The notes under the pieces: model-generated
Told to the model about the DNA's origin: nothing
Databases searched by the model: none
What the model saw: the letters and a program-made list of their open reading frames with translations, nothing else
Assembly (NCBI GenBank): GCA_001414485.1
Contig: LLEY01000155.1
Span: 1-64,000 of the forward strand
Direction of reading: 5' to 3'
From: Calycina herbarum
Taxonomy: Eukaryota > Ascomycota > Leotiomycetes > Helotiales > Pezizellaceae
Length of the DNA stretch: 64,000 nucleotides
Shown: piece after piece, positions 21,699 through 32,650 of the stretch
Numbering within the stretch: the first letter of the stretch is position 1
How the letters are laid out: each line of letters begins with the position of its first letter
Made by a program: the position numbers and the translations under genes

Positions 21699-23550
21699 AC
21701 GTGTTTCACAAGCGAGTCGCCTATACAAGCGGGTCGCCTACTTTCCTCGTCGCGTACTATATACTACCTTTAAATCATAATAGCTTAATACTACAACGTT
21801 CAATTACCTTCTTAAGAAGCTAATATCATTTTAGCAACCTAAGAACTCGAAAACAACGCGTTATTAACTAAACGAAGTACTATAAAGATTTACTATATTC
21901 CTCGAAAGACTCTCTCCGATCAACGCGCTAGAAAGCTCTTATAACGCGATTGCTAACCTAATTCGAAAAAGCTTACAAAGCCAGAGGAGGAGGTAATAGT
22001 CAGATATATATTAGAGTTGGATTCGCAAGGGTTTTCGCCTATAAGGGATATAGTATAAGATATAGCTAATAATCTACTAAGAGAGTACGACGGAAAGCCT
22101 ATAGATAAGAACTAGCTAGATAACTTTATAAAACGTATACCTAAGCTTAAAACTCGATAGAGTCGTTCGTACGATCATCAGCGAGCTTTAACTAAGGATC
22201 CGCGAGTTATTAGCCTATAGTTTACACTTATACAGTCTATTAAAGAGAAATATAGTATTTAAGATAAGGATATTTACAACTTTAACAAAAGTGGCTTTAT
22301 AATAAGAGTTATTTCGTCCTAACTTGTTATTATAAGCTTAGAAACGCGTAGGAAGCGAAAGCAAGTTCAGCTAGGTAATCGTAAGTAGGTTATAGTTATT
22401 TAAGGAGTCAACGTAATAGGATAGGTAATCCCGCTATTTATTATATTCGTAGGCAAAGTACTTATTTCTACCTAGTACTAAGATATATATATACTATACG
22501 ATTGAGTAATTAAGGTTAGTAATAATAGCTAGACAAATAATAAGCTTAGAGTTACATAGTTAAAGCATTTTAACAAGTATACAAAGGTACAAAGTATAGA
22601 AGGATATCGTTTATTAATTATTAATAGTTATAAAAGCTATAACTCGCTTGAATTCCAGTAACTCTATAAAGACTTAAACATTATTACTCTCTATATACCT
22701 CTACACTCATCGCACCTACTATAGCTGCTTAATATAGTCTACTTCTCGCTGTTAAAGCGAGCGTATAGAGCTGAGATATTAGGCTTAGCACGGAATTATG
22801 TTAATTATATTACTAAAGAAACCTTTCTTCTTATATTTAAAGCAGCTTTTTATAAAGCATTTATAAAGGATAATATCTACGCGAGTTTTAAAGGGGCTAG
22901 GCTAGTCCTACATAGCCTAGAAGCTGTGTTATTAAAGCTTGATTTAAGGCTTTATACGCTAACACTAACAATACTAGAAGACACTCTATAGACACCTAAA
23001 ACACTAAGTAACGTATACGAAATAATAGCTTAATTAACGCTTATTCGAGATCGGATTCAAAGATATTAAGACTCGTTACCTAGTTCTATTATTCAGTCTC
23101 TTAATCAACTCGAAAAAGGCTTAACTAGGGTAATATATAATATAGTATTAATACGTAAGGAAATCACTAGTCTTCGTATAATAACTAAGGCTATAACTAA
23201 GTATAAAAGTCGTAAAAGGAAGTATATTAAGAGTTAAGAGACATTAATAGTAAGCGACGTAGCTAATTTAATTATATCTGAGGAAAATAGTAGCTAGAAA
23301 TAAGGTAAAGAGTCTAGGAAGAGAGTTCGCGTAGACAGGCACTATAGCCGTTGTAGTAAAACTAGGTATAATTCTCGTACTTATTAGGCAGAAATATTAG
23401 ATATAGAAGATAGCGAAAGTTCTAAAGAATACTAGATAGCTTCTATAGTAATAATAACTTTATATAGTATTAAGTATTTTATATTATAATAACACTAGGT
23501 TGAAAAAGTAGGCGACTCGCTTATGTAGGCGACTCGCTTATAAAACACGT
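21699..23550 (+). mobile_element. Nested pogo/Fot1-like DNA transposon, 1,852 bp, TA target site
   Basis: TIRs start ACGTGTTTCACAAGCGAGTC at 21699 and end with the mirror at 23503-23550. Each TIR carries two direct copies of a GTAGGCGACTCGCTTAT-type box. TA is duplicated at 21697-21698 and 23551-23552. Inserted in the transposase of the element 20696-24409, which sits in Gypsy D: a three-level nest. Confidence 0.94.
21840..23440 (+). pseudogene. Pogo-like transposase of the nested element (RIPed)
   Basis: Readable: EEEVIVRYILELDSQGFSP (CENP-B-type DNA binding), DIANNLLREYDGKPI, DKDIYNFNKSGFIIRVI (first catalytic Asp now Asn), LLIINSYKSYNSLEFQ (second Asp now Asn), LHSSHLLQLLNIVYFSLLKR (third Asp now Asn) and a C-terminal basic and Cys-containing tail. 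All three Asp changes are D-to-N (G-to-A), in line with RIP on the opposite strand. No start codon can be fixed. More decayed than the copy at 11876-13540. Confidence 0.85.
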
Positions 23551-24439
23551 TATTCTAGACCTGTTTTATTATTTGTCTATCTATTACTTATCAGTTTAAT
23601 AACCTAGTCGAGTAGAAGGCCGCTGTTTATATACTAATTTAAAAGATAGTTCTTACTCTAAACTACTAGAAATAGAGAGATACTCTAGCCTTTACTATTA
23701 ATATAAGTAATTACTATAGCCTATTCCCGATTCTCTAGCTAAACTGTCTTACCTCTACTACGTTGATCTATATAGGTTATAACTATTATAGAGTAAATTA
23801 CACTTATTATAAACCTGGTTTTGTCGAAGTTATAGAAGTCGTAGTCTAAAACACTGTATTTTACTCTTATATTTTCAACTAGTCGGAACCACGAGCTAAT
23901 TAGCTTAGAATCTTCGTATAAGACTTTTTAGAAATTATAAACGCGATTAAAACACGTCTTAAGAGCTAGTTATCGTTATATAAATCGATATACCTAGAGC
24001 TTACTAACGCGTTTTCTCTCTCGCGATTCGAGTATATAATTCGCTATATCTTCTACGTTACCTAGCCAGGGTATAAACTCTCTCGAATCTAGATTAAGTA
24101 TATTCTAAACAATTACTTCCTCTTCTAGCTTAGACAATTTAACGTTTACTAGCCGTCGCTTAGAGAGACTAGTTTAGCTGTTTATTCTACTATTTAGTAT
24201 AGAAAAAGACACTCTATAAAGCTTTGTAGCCTTCTAATAGCTTAGCTTTTTAGATATTTAAATAGCCTCGATAGCTAGAATGATTTTTAATTCTTATAGA
24301 ATAACTAATATAATATATAGTAGAAAAAACGCGTTATAAAGGAAGAGAGTTAGAAATTCGCTAAAATTAATCTAGTTTCTAATATAATCCGGGTTCTAAT
24401 AAACTACGTTAAGAAATAAAGAAGAGATATATTCAGAAA

Positions 24440-24625
24440 TCTAAATCGCTTATCTTATTAAATATACTTATTATTAAAAAGAAAGACGACTTAAACGAAC
24501 GAGTATATATTAACTATAGAGAGCTAAATAATATAACGATTAAGAACGCTTATCTGTTATCGATAGACTAGTACTTATAAAACAAGTTAGGCTAAGTAAA
24601 GAAATTTATAAAACTAGATTAATAA
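24440..24625 (+). pseudogene. Start of reverse transcriptase of Gypsy element D, truncated
   Basis: KKKDDLNERVYINYRELNNI, TIKNAYLLSIDQY and KFIKLD match the first RT motifs of Gypsy elements (DYRxLNxxTxKNxYPLP; KIFTKLD). The frame ends at about 24625 where base composition changes within a few bases, marking a breakpoint. Confidence 0.8.
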
Positions 24626-25939
24626 TATACATGTCGGTGATTCTGCATCCGGAAACCGGGATTGCCTGAACAGGGAATCGCCTCGCTTGGCGGCTACCAG
24701 AGCCCCTGCTCACCCCTGCTAGCTCTAATTGAGACCCCACCTTATGTATAAATCCAGTGCTGCTTCCCATCTTAACATTTGTTCTCTTTCCCAACTGTCT
24801 AATGCGCCTACTGTATCGCACCTTCGCTATGAGACCATCTCGGCATTACCGTCATTCCACGAGACAGTCGTATCACGTACCCTGATCCTCGAATTTCCCT
24901 CACCGGGCTATCCGGCCCTCCAATTACCTGGTGCCCCTCCGTAAGTGCTCCTTAGTTCTTCGTCGCTGGCGTTCTTACTTAGAATCTGCTTCGTACTAAC
25001 AAAAATCTAGTTTGTCTTAATCATACCGACACTCTACAATGCATCCACAGCCATAATAAAGCTCTCCCCCTTCTCTAGGTCCGCCTGCGATTATGTCAAG
25101 ACGCTATTACTGGGCTTAGTAGCGCCATCCTTCTCCAATGTCTCCGCCGAAATTCCAATATCTCTACATGTCTAGCATTCTTTAGACATCTTGAAAAAAT
25201 CCTCGCCAGGGAGAGGTGTGTCACGACCCCTGGGTGGGCATGCGGCGGGGGGTCTTTTCGGGAAGTAACTGCTTGGGGCAGGAGAGAGCTAGCTCAGCTT
25301 ATTACGCGGCAACACAAAGAAAAGACCGAGCAAGCTTGCTTAGAGAGGGTCCGGAATAATCTCGATTACCATATTTGGTAAATGGCCCCTGAGTTTGAGA
25401 TTAGTAGAACTTACATTACGGGCCGTCCCCGTTGGTGCCTAGCCACGATGTAGACAACACAGGAGATGGCTAAAGTGCTTGGAGGAGGGCTGGTTAAGCT
25501 AGCATGGGTTGGGTCGTCTTAAAACAACACGCTTTCCTGCGAGCTAGAAGATTTCTCGCTATTTTCAATGAAAAAGGTTCCCCTTACGGTAATCGCCTTG
25601 AGCATGATTCCTTTATTAGGAAGTCTTCTCGGATCCGCCGAAAAACAACTGTATAGTAAGACGATGTATAGCCTATCTAGACGGCCCGATTCGCCTTCGG
25701 ACAATACACGTTGGACACTCAGCTTACAAATACGAGGTGGAGCTCTTAGGATAGAGTTTCCCTTGACCCACCAGCGGTTCCAAAGCTCTCCTGCCTGTCG
25801 AGACATAAAGCTGTGATCTTCTCTAGGTTGTGGCGCGGTTCTTTACTTGGAGGCTGGAGCGAGAGCAGGGATGACAGATGTAAACTGTAAATCCTATCTG
25901 AAATGCGTAGTAGGACAGGTCCATAAGAAGTCTTCATCT
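24626..25939. other. Non-RIPed unique-looking sequence without a secure gene
   Basis: CA/TG content is normal here, unlike everything to the left. Several short overlapping open frames exist, none longer than 95 codons. One of 82 codons at 25568-25816 (+) starts with Met and a hydrophobic stretch (VPLTVIALSMIPLLGSLLG) like a signal peptide, but nothing else supports it. At 25221-25519 the ends show a short imperfect inverted similarity (ACGACCC and CATGC on both sides), and TGTCACGACCC at 25219 looks like the start of a Gypsy LTR. I could not establish an end or TSD. Confidence 0.5.
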
Positions 25940-26169
25940 TGTGACGGTTCTCGCCGTCACGTGCTATCACGTGCTGTATCAGCTCTGTCTCGCGTGGCTT
26001 GGCACACCTCCTGTATTTAAGAGCCTCCGGCTCCCAAGCTCTGCTCTCTTCTCTTCTCTCCTCAGCTTAGAATCTTCGAATAGACAGTTCCACAGTGTCA
26101 ATCTCACCATTCGTGATACCTGACGTAGTCGTGCTGTTGCGCGGTCCATCAGCTGTGCGTGTCGTCACA
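25940..26169 (+). mobile_element. Solo LTR, 230 bp, with TSD CATCT
   Basis: Ends are perfect 7-bp inverted repeats (TGTGACG...CGTCACA), flanked by CATCT at 25935-25939 and 26170-26174. Contains CACGTG boxes near 25957 and 25968, a TATA-like TATTTAAG near 26013, then a pyrimidine-rich start region, so its orientation is +. Not RIPed, hence recent. No internal element remains. Confidence 0.92.
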
Positions 26170-26245
26170 CATCTCCCCCATCTATATTCTACATCTAATT
26201 GTCAGATTTTAAAGACGCTCCCTACATATTTACTCTACGCTTAAG

Positions 26246-27349
26246 ATGGCCACCTTCATTCCTTACGTTCCGAAACTACTAAACGCTAGCAACCAGAAGC
26301 TATCTAAGTTTATTTCTAAGAATCCTAACCCTTCTAAAAATTACTTATAGATCGAATTAAGTAATATGACAGTTGAAATGCTGCCGGCGCCTAGAGGAGC
26401 AATGAGCGAAAAGAACTAGTAAGGCATAGCTGCTAGTGAGGGCATAGCTCGAGGTGCTTAAGGTATTTGTTCAATCCTATATACTGCTATCGCTATCTTT
26501 GTCTAATAAAATAGCAGACTTAATATTAGTAAATAAAGGACTAGGTATAAAAAGTAATAATCAAGTTTCAGATAACATTATCTTTACTAGTAGCGGCTAT
26601 AGTACGTGAGCTAGGGTTTATATACGTAGTAAAGAGAATTCTTACTCACTAGTACTACAGATAAATTAAACACGCTAGATAGCGATAGTATTCCTAATAT
26701 CAGAAACGCTTATTATACTTTAAATAGTAGACTGCCTAGTAACCATTTATTAAAGCCGGAAAGCCTACAACCAATTTCCAATCATATAGTCGAAAAGCAT
26801 AATAAGACTGACGATTTCATTAATAACGATAATATACCATAGGTTTCTAAACAACAGAGATCTAACTCTCCCCTCTCCGACGGAATAGCTTTATACTACG
26901 ATAAAAAACAACAGCAGCGTTCCCCTTCATCAATTCTAGAGAATAAAAAGGATGACGAGGCTTTTAGCATTCATGTTAACAGAGACTTTTATAGTACTGC
27001 CAGAACCACTCCTATGCTTAAACCTGCTCACCCGGTAGACTCCAACCTATGCCTAAAGGCGACCGACGACAACGGTGACCAAGGTTAGGAGGTCCGCCGA
27101 ATCATTGACAAAGAGGTTATTAATAGTATAACCCACTTCTTAGTAGACTAGACCCCGACACTGCTTCCTAAGCACTCGGTAGAGTATATAAAAGAGCTGG
27201 TGAGCAAGTTTGAGGACCGCCTTCGAGCACAGCGCGAGGCTAAGAACGGGCCAGGGGGGGCTGGTTTAAAGCGGAAAAGGAGGATAGCGACTAGAAATAC
27301 TAATAGGCAACATAAGAAACCAGGACGCTAGCCCTAGAAGTAGGAGTGA
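26246..27349 (+). pseudogene. Small chromodomain protein gene, moderately RIPed, three inferred exons
   Basis: ATG at 26246 opens MATFIPYVPKLLNASNQKLS. Exon 1 probably ends near 26450, exon 2 (about 26510-26610) reads ADLILVNKGLGIKSNNQVSD, and an intron with GTACGT donor and TAG acceptor (about 26605-26660) leads to exon 3. Exon 3 runs in one frame to TGA at 27347-27349. Near its C-terminus (27086-27230) is a chromodomain-like fold: (W)EVRRIIDKEVINSITHFLVD(W)TPTLLP, where the two Trp are now TAG, followed by a helix (YIKELVSKFEDRLRAQ) and a basic tail (LKRKRR). Chromodomains bind methylated histone H3, so a heterochromatin or retroelement-derived role is possible. Only a few stops occur, much less RIP than to the right. 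The exon structure is inferred. Confidence 0.7.
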
Positions 27350-27577
27350 GTGCGAAGCTAGTTGTAACAGTCAAGTACCTCTATATAGAGCAGATTTAAA
27401 AAGAAAGATAGGCGATTATATTTAATCTTCTGCCTCTAATTATAGTTTTATAGGGTTTTGGTAAGGGACTTTTAGTATAGTTTAAGAAATATTTCTATTA
27501 CCTAATATTACCTTAGCTTGTTTAGAATATGCTCGTCCTTAGATATGAATATATTTATTATTACTTATATTAATATA
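27350..27577. other. AT-rich spacer before element B
   Basis: No gene seen. RIP becomes heavy here; ends with the target site ATATA (27573-27577) of element B. Confidence 0.6.
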
Positions 27578-27722
27578 TATAATAGTTTTTGGTTTATAAA
27601 TACTTATATATTCAGTGAATTTAGATCTGTAATTAGTTAGTAATAGTAAGAGTATTTTAGTACTTAATCGTAGAGAGATTAGCTCTTTGTAAATAATCTA
27701 GTTCTTAACCTCTACTATAATA
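27578..27722 (+). repeat. 5' LTR of element B (145 bp, heavily RIPed)
   Basis: Aligns end to end with 39642-39786; nearly every CA/TG of the 3' LTR is TA here. Confidence 0.92.
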
Positions 27723-27737
27723 TATTATTTGCTATCT

Positions 27738-28292
27738 TTTTAAAAAACTATATAGTAGACACTACTACTATATCAGCTACTCGATTCTAATCTTTAATCT
27801 ACTCTCTTATTTTATCTTCGACTTCTAACCTCGACTTCTAACCTCGCTCTTAACTTTTAACCTTGTTTTAATATACTTTAACTTTGACTATTGATCTTAA
27901 CTTTCTAGGCTATATAGTAGACACTACTGCTATATTAACTACTCGATTCTAATCTTCGATCTACTCTCTTGTTTTATCTTCGACTTTTATTTACCTCGAT
28001 CTCGACTTTTAACCTCGACTTTTAACCTTAATCTCGACTTTTAACCTCTATCTCGACTTTTAACCTTGTTTTAATATACCTCGACTTTAACTATTAATCT
28101 TAACTTTCTAAGCTATATAGTAGATACTACTACTATATTAACTACTCGATTCTAATCTTCGATCTATTCTCTTATTTTATCTTTAACTTCTAACTTTATT
28201 TTTATTTACTTTAACCTCGACTTTTAGCCTTGTTTTAATATACTTTAACTTTAACTATTGATCTTAACTTTCTAGGCTATATAGTAGATACT
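27738..28292 (+). repeat. Leader tandem repeat of element B (continues at 34342-34420)
   Basis: About three to four units of roughly 160-190 bp, each with the landmarks CTATATAGTAGA(C/T)ACTACTAC, ACTACTCGATTCTAATCTTC, repeated TCGACTTTTAACC and CCTTGTTTTAATATAC. A sub-repeat of TCGACTTTTAACC varies in copy number between units. Element C interrupts the array at 28293/34337 inside the CTACTACTA part. The array lies between LTR and gag. Confidence 0.85.
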
Positions 28293-28297
28293 ACTAC

Positions 28298-28529
28298 TGT
28301 TACGATCTATATCTAAAGGCAAAGACATAAGAGTATATATATGTATATTCGAGAATTTAAAGCTATAGTTCTAAGAACGAGGGAATACGGAATATATACC
28401 CTACGAAAAAGGGGTATTCCTGCTAACTGTAAAGAGCCTTTAATCTCGTTATAAATCCGTCTAAGCGTTGCGGCTCTAACGGTCACGTATAGGACCGAGA
28501 ATCACGTATTATAGACCAGTGCTATAATA
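28298..28529 (-). repeat. 3' LTR of element C (232 bp)
   Basis: Same length as 34105-34336; more RIPed than it (GTGCTATAATA against GCGCCGTAACA at the inner end). Confidence 0.92.
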
Positions 28530-28599
28530 TTACCCTCTCTTTTAGAAAAAGCTTATCTATAAGCTTTATGTTATAACCGAATCGTCTATTAGATAATTG

Positions 28600-31500
28600 T
28601 AATCGTCTATTCCGTCTTCCTACGCTTATATCTAGCTTTGTAAAGCCCTTAGCGGACCAGCGTAGGCTAGATTAGTAAGGTAAAAATCGTATAATTTGTA
28701 TAGGTAATACTTAAAATTCAAGGCTTGATACTACTATGGATTAGGGTTATAGCCTAACTATTAAACCCTATATTAGAGCTTTCTATAAACTGCTTTTATA
28801 GCTAAGACTTCTTCTACTTCCTACTCTTCCTAATCTGTAACCTATATTAGCGGGGGTAGTTCGTTTACCTATCTAGGTAATAGATCTATAGCAGTCTTAC
28901 GGAGCAGTAACGAGTGGAATACAGGGTGTATACAGAAGTAGTCTAGCAGTTCGAGCCGGAAAGAGTATCCTTTACAGGCTGTAATCTAGAACGAACCCTC
29001 GTTTTATCTATCTAGCTTATAGCTTAGCTAGTCTGTCCTCTAATTACGAGTCGATACCTAAACAAAGTCGTCTACGTCAAAGTCTACCGCTCTTCGAATC
29101 CGGTTCGCGGACCTTATATAGTAGTCTTATACTTTACTAACTAATTCCTTTGCCACGGTCCAAGTGTTATACATTCTCTGTACAAGTACCTCTATATCGG
29201 TCTAGTTAAGCTGTTCGTAGACTGTTACAGATTTATCTAGACGGTTCTAATCGAAGGACATAGTAGCTACGTATCTGTTAATTACTTCAAAGGGCGAGAG
29301 CCTACCTAGACTCTCGTATAGAAGCGTAAGCTAAGCGTAGTCTAGAATAGAGACAAGTTTGCTCTAGTTATCCTAATAGTAACTAATAAAAGGCTATAGG
29401 CGTTAATTAATCTATTAGTTTATAATTTCGGTTTATCTGTTAGTTTGTAGATAGAAAGTAGTAGATAGCTTAAGCTTTATACTAAGGATTCTATAGAATT
29501 TAGACTAGAAAGAAGAAATAAACTATAATCTACAGTCTAAAATAATACTTTATAGATAGCTATAAGTTTAATAGATCTACGTAACGTATATTCGAGCTAT
29601 ATCTTAGGCTATAACTGTCTTTAAACAGGGGATCGAGACCGATTACTTAGTTAGGCGATCTATAACTACCTATAAGGTATTGTAACCTTGTTTATCAGTA
29701 GGGAAAGACTTATAGTCTATAGTAATATGCTGTTAGAGACGTTCTAGAACTAGTAACAGGTGTAAAAACCTAGGTTTACAGTCGCGAGGAACCGTAGCAC
29801 GTCGACAGTCTCCGCAGTTACTAATATAGGTTTCTACAGACGTCTGTAAACCTTTCTACTAGTATCTACAGGCGAGGATAGCTACCGTCTTTGTCTGTCT
29901 AGGGTGAGCCGTAGATACTTATATATAAGCCTTATAGATTAGGTCCGTCTATAAGGTGCTTTAATCAAGAACTACGAGTCTCTTTTGCTAAAGAAGTAAG
30001 CCGTTCTCTATTATCTAGTTTTAGTACCTACGGGTAGCTTTCGTTTAGTCGTCTTCTAAGTCTGAAGAGTTACGGTTAGTAGTAAGTAACTAGTCGACAA
30101 GGTTAAGCAAGGGTTCTAAGATAACTAGGGCTAACGTTATAGGAGGTTCTAATTAAGTAGTAATACGTAGATCTAACTAATTAGACGTAAGCAAGGTTTG
30201 TTGTCTTATAGACGCTTTTAGGTCGTTTTATAGATTAACGTCTTAGTCTCGGCGTATTAGCGTATCCGTTTTCTCGTTCTACTTACTAGATTAAAACGTA
30301 ATTATAAAATAGAACTTTAATAGAAACTCTACCTATCTTACTTACTACTAGTTTAAGGTTTTAAAGATTATAAAGTACTCTAAAGCCTTATAATCAGTAA
30401 AGACCTTAATCTAGAAGCTAGTTCGAGTAAGATCCGCTTACTATTGTTCAAAAGAGCGTATAATAGCTAATATCTCCTTATCGTAGATTTAGTAGTTTAG
30501 CTTAGTAGGGTTTATCGTCTTCGAGAAGTAGCCTATAGGTCTCTATAGTTCGGTTTCGGATATACGTTATAATATTATAGTTATAACTACTCTATTAGAA
30601 GCGTCAGTCTTAACTATAGTCTCTAAATCAGCTGTAAAGTAGTATAAGAGAGGGGCAGTAACTAAGGCTTCTTTTAACGTGTTAAAAGCCTTCTTATATT
30701 CTAAGTCGAACTTAAACAGCACTTCCTTACTCGTAAGATAGTTTAGTAGACGAGTAATCTATCCGTAATCCTAAATAAAACGTCGGTAGAAGTTATAAAA
30801 ACCTAGGAAGGACTAGATACTCTTAATAGTACTAGGATATTTCTAGGAAACGATTGCTAAGATCTTCTCTAGGTCGACTTCGATTCCGTCTATAGAGATA
30901 ATAAAACCAAGGTACTTCGTATAAGTAACGTAGAACTCTATCTTCTTAATATCTACTTATAGCCTAGCTTTATAGAGCTGTTCTAAGACCTTATAGACGT
31001 GTTTAACGTGTTCGAGCTTATTATTAGAGTATATAAGAATGTTATTAAGATAAGCTATATAAAAGTTATTAAGATATTCTATAAGAACGCTATTTATATA
31101 CCTCTAGTATATAGCAGGACCGTTGGTTAAGCTAAAAGGTAATACCTTATATTTAAATATACTATAACAGGTTCGAAAGGTTATAAGTTCTTCTGACTCT
31201 AGTTCTATACGTATATAGTTAAAAGCTTAACAAATGTCAAGCTTTATAAGGATTTTAGCACTAGTGATTTATATAAGAGTTTCGTCGATTAGCGGAAGAG
31301 AGTACTAGTCCTTACGAGTAAGGTTGTTAAGTTTCTAGTAGTTGATATAGAGCTATAAGCTTCTATTAGACTTCTTTATAAACAGTACTAGAGAGGCGAA
31401 AGAGGCGTGGCTAGGAATAATAAACCCTTTATTAAGGTTATCGAGGATATACTACTTTATAGCTAGAAGTTCCTTAGTCGTTATCTTATATAATAGGCTA

Positions 31501-32650
31501 TATAATAGAGTATTCAGACCTATAAGTTCAATCCGGTAGTTAACTTAGTTTTATAGTAGGGGAAGCTTATCTAAAGCTCTCTTTAAAAAGACATTCTTAA
31601 AGTCTATATATTCCTAGCGAACGTTCTATTCTACTAGTTGTTCGTCTAAAGCGTAATCTACTAAAGAGAGCTCTATATATAACCTATTTATAAGAGCATA
31701 GTCGATCTCTTATAAGCTAGTGAAGAAGACTTCGTTATCGCGCTTTTAAAGGTTAAGTTTAAAAGCAGCAGCTCTAATATAATAGATATTAATAGCAAAG
31801 TCTTCTATAGGTTTACAGATGTCTATAAGCGAGCTCACAGCCGCTTTATAGTCTATAACTAAACGTTTTCCTAAGGAGGATCGACGACGTTGTTAGCAGT
31901 TAGGAATAAAGACCTATATTCTATTCTAGGCAGAGATAAGGTCTTACTAAAAGCTTTCGTCTAGAATTTCCTCGAGAGTAACTAGTAGCAGGGTTTAGCG
32001 CTAGCTTCGAGGTAGTATTAAATAGATTAATATAGGTTCTTCTATAGTATTCTAGCAGAGGTCGCGGTTCTTTATATTCTCCTAAGCCTAGAGGTCTAGC
32101 AGAGAGATAGTTATCGATTCCCTAGTAATAGGTACTAAGTAATCGAATCGACGAACCAGGGGAAGGGATTCTAGCTACTTAATCTTATAGCTACGGACTA
32201 CTAACTTTACGTTTACGTCTATAAGCTATTAACAGCCGATAATAATATCGTATCCGCTAATATTAGTAATTAGGAAGGGCGTATTAGTAAACTGTCGTCT
32301 ATCGATACTTAGCGTTAAGCGAATAACGTAAGTAATCGCTAGTCCTTTATATCTATTAAACCCTATAATTAATATTATATATAACAGCTTTTCTATAGCC
32401 TGTCTACAATGTTAACTTAACTAGTTAGCTAAAGCTGTGTTAATAAATAGCTATCTATTCGCTCTAGTATTAATAAGTCTAGTAATATTAAAAGCATATC
32501 TATTCTTAATTAAAGTATATATAGTTATAAAAGCCTTTCCGCCTATTATATAACTTAGATTAAGAGGTTAAGATCTAAGTTTATTTTACTCTAAAGAGGA
32601 GACTTGCTTCAGAGCTGTTCTTTTTCCGAGTTCTTATAGACGAGTTCCTC
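28600..32650 (-). pseudogene. pol of Gypsy element C (RIPed)
   Basis: RT is readable on the minus strand at about 31390-31250: LVLFIKKSN, then LQLYINYQKLNNLTRKDQYS and LPLIDETLI, the Gypsy RT core. RNase H-like sequence lies at about 30700-30200, and the integrase core (QHITIDYKSFPTDKQGYNT) at about 29730-29670. The order RT, RNase H, IN from right to left confirms Gypsy. Dense TAG/TAA stops. I could not verify the protease or a chromodomain tail. Confidence 0.8.

Larger units (their letters stand above)
20800..24310 (-). pseudogene. Pogo-like transposase, minus strand, interrupted at 21699-23550
   Basis: Reading down from about 24310: ILAIEAI, a CENP-B-type block (LEEEVIVQNILNLDSREF), KYSVLDYDFYNFDKTRFIISV (first catalytic Asp, FDKT for FDET) and VITYIDQRSRGKTVQLENRE, up to NNKTGLE at the insertion edge. 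From 21698 it resumes with QLKHFNKYTTTYIKSLYRIL, LVLDRYKSY (second Asp) and LLQLLDVRYFSILKRAY (third Asp). The nested transposon thus hit the coding region between the first and second catalytic Asp, and its TA duplication joins the two halves. Many RIP stops on top of the interruption. Confidence 0.88.
20696..24409 (-). mobile_element. Pogo/Fot1-like DNA transposon (about 1,860 bp without its insertion), split by another transposon
   Basis: TIRs start ACGTGGTTTATTAGAACCCG at 20696 and are mirrored at 24370-24409; TA flanks are at 20694-20695 and 24410-24411. Removing the nested element 21699-23550 plus one TA leaves about 1,860 bp, the same size as the elements at 11782 and 54588. It lies just upstream of the surviving RT of element D. 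Its transposase is on the minus strand and is close to that of the element at 54588. Confidence 0.92.
9644..24625 (+). mobile_element. Ty3/Gypsy element 'D', 3'-truncated, carrying nested insertions
   Basis: Begins with an LTR (9644-10090). Gag-like sequence follows at about 10130-10440 and a long hydrophilic region to 11781. A retroviral-type protease region (VINSRVIGNFLSLIALKKLNI, about 13925-13995) continues to 14107 and from 20268. An RT start lies at 24440-24625 (VYINYRELNNITIKN, then KFIKLD). Removing three insertions (11782-13641; 14108-20262; 20696-24409) joins the pieces into Gypsy order. The RT stops abruptly at about 24625 against non-RIPed sequence; RNase H, integrase and the 3' LTR are missing here. 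No 5-bp TSD flanks the LTR itself, consistent with it being the 5' LTR of this element. Confidence 0.8.

Noticed and set aside
25219..25527. LTR starting TGTCACGACCC
   Set aside because: Start looks right but no matching CA end with a target duplication was found; the inverted similarity of the ends is only 7 plus 5 bases.
24606..26123. Several overlapping short frames on both strands, including 95 codons (minus, 25519-25806) and 82 codons (+, 25568-25816)
   Set aside because: They overlap each other antisense, have no recognisable domains, and one runs through the solo LTR. Only the hydrophobic N-terminus of the 82-codon frame is worth noting.
26246..26422. Separate short gene MATFIPYVPK... 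of 57 codons
   Set aside because: It is in phase with, and best explained as exon 1 of, the chromodomain gene ending at 27349.
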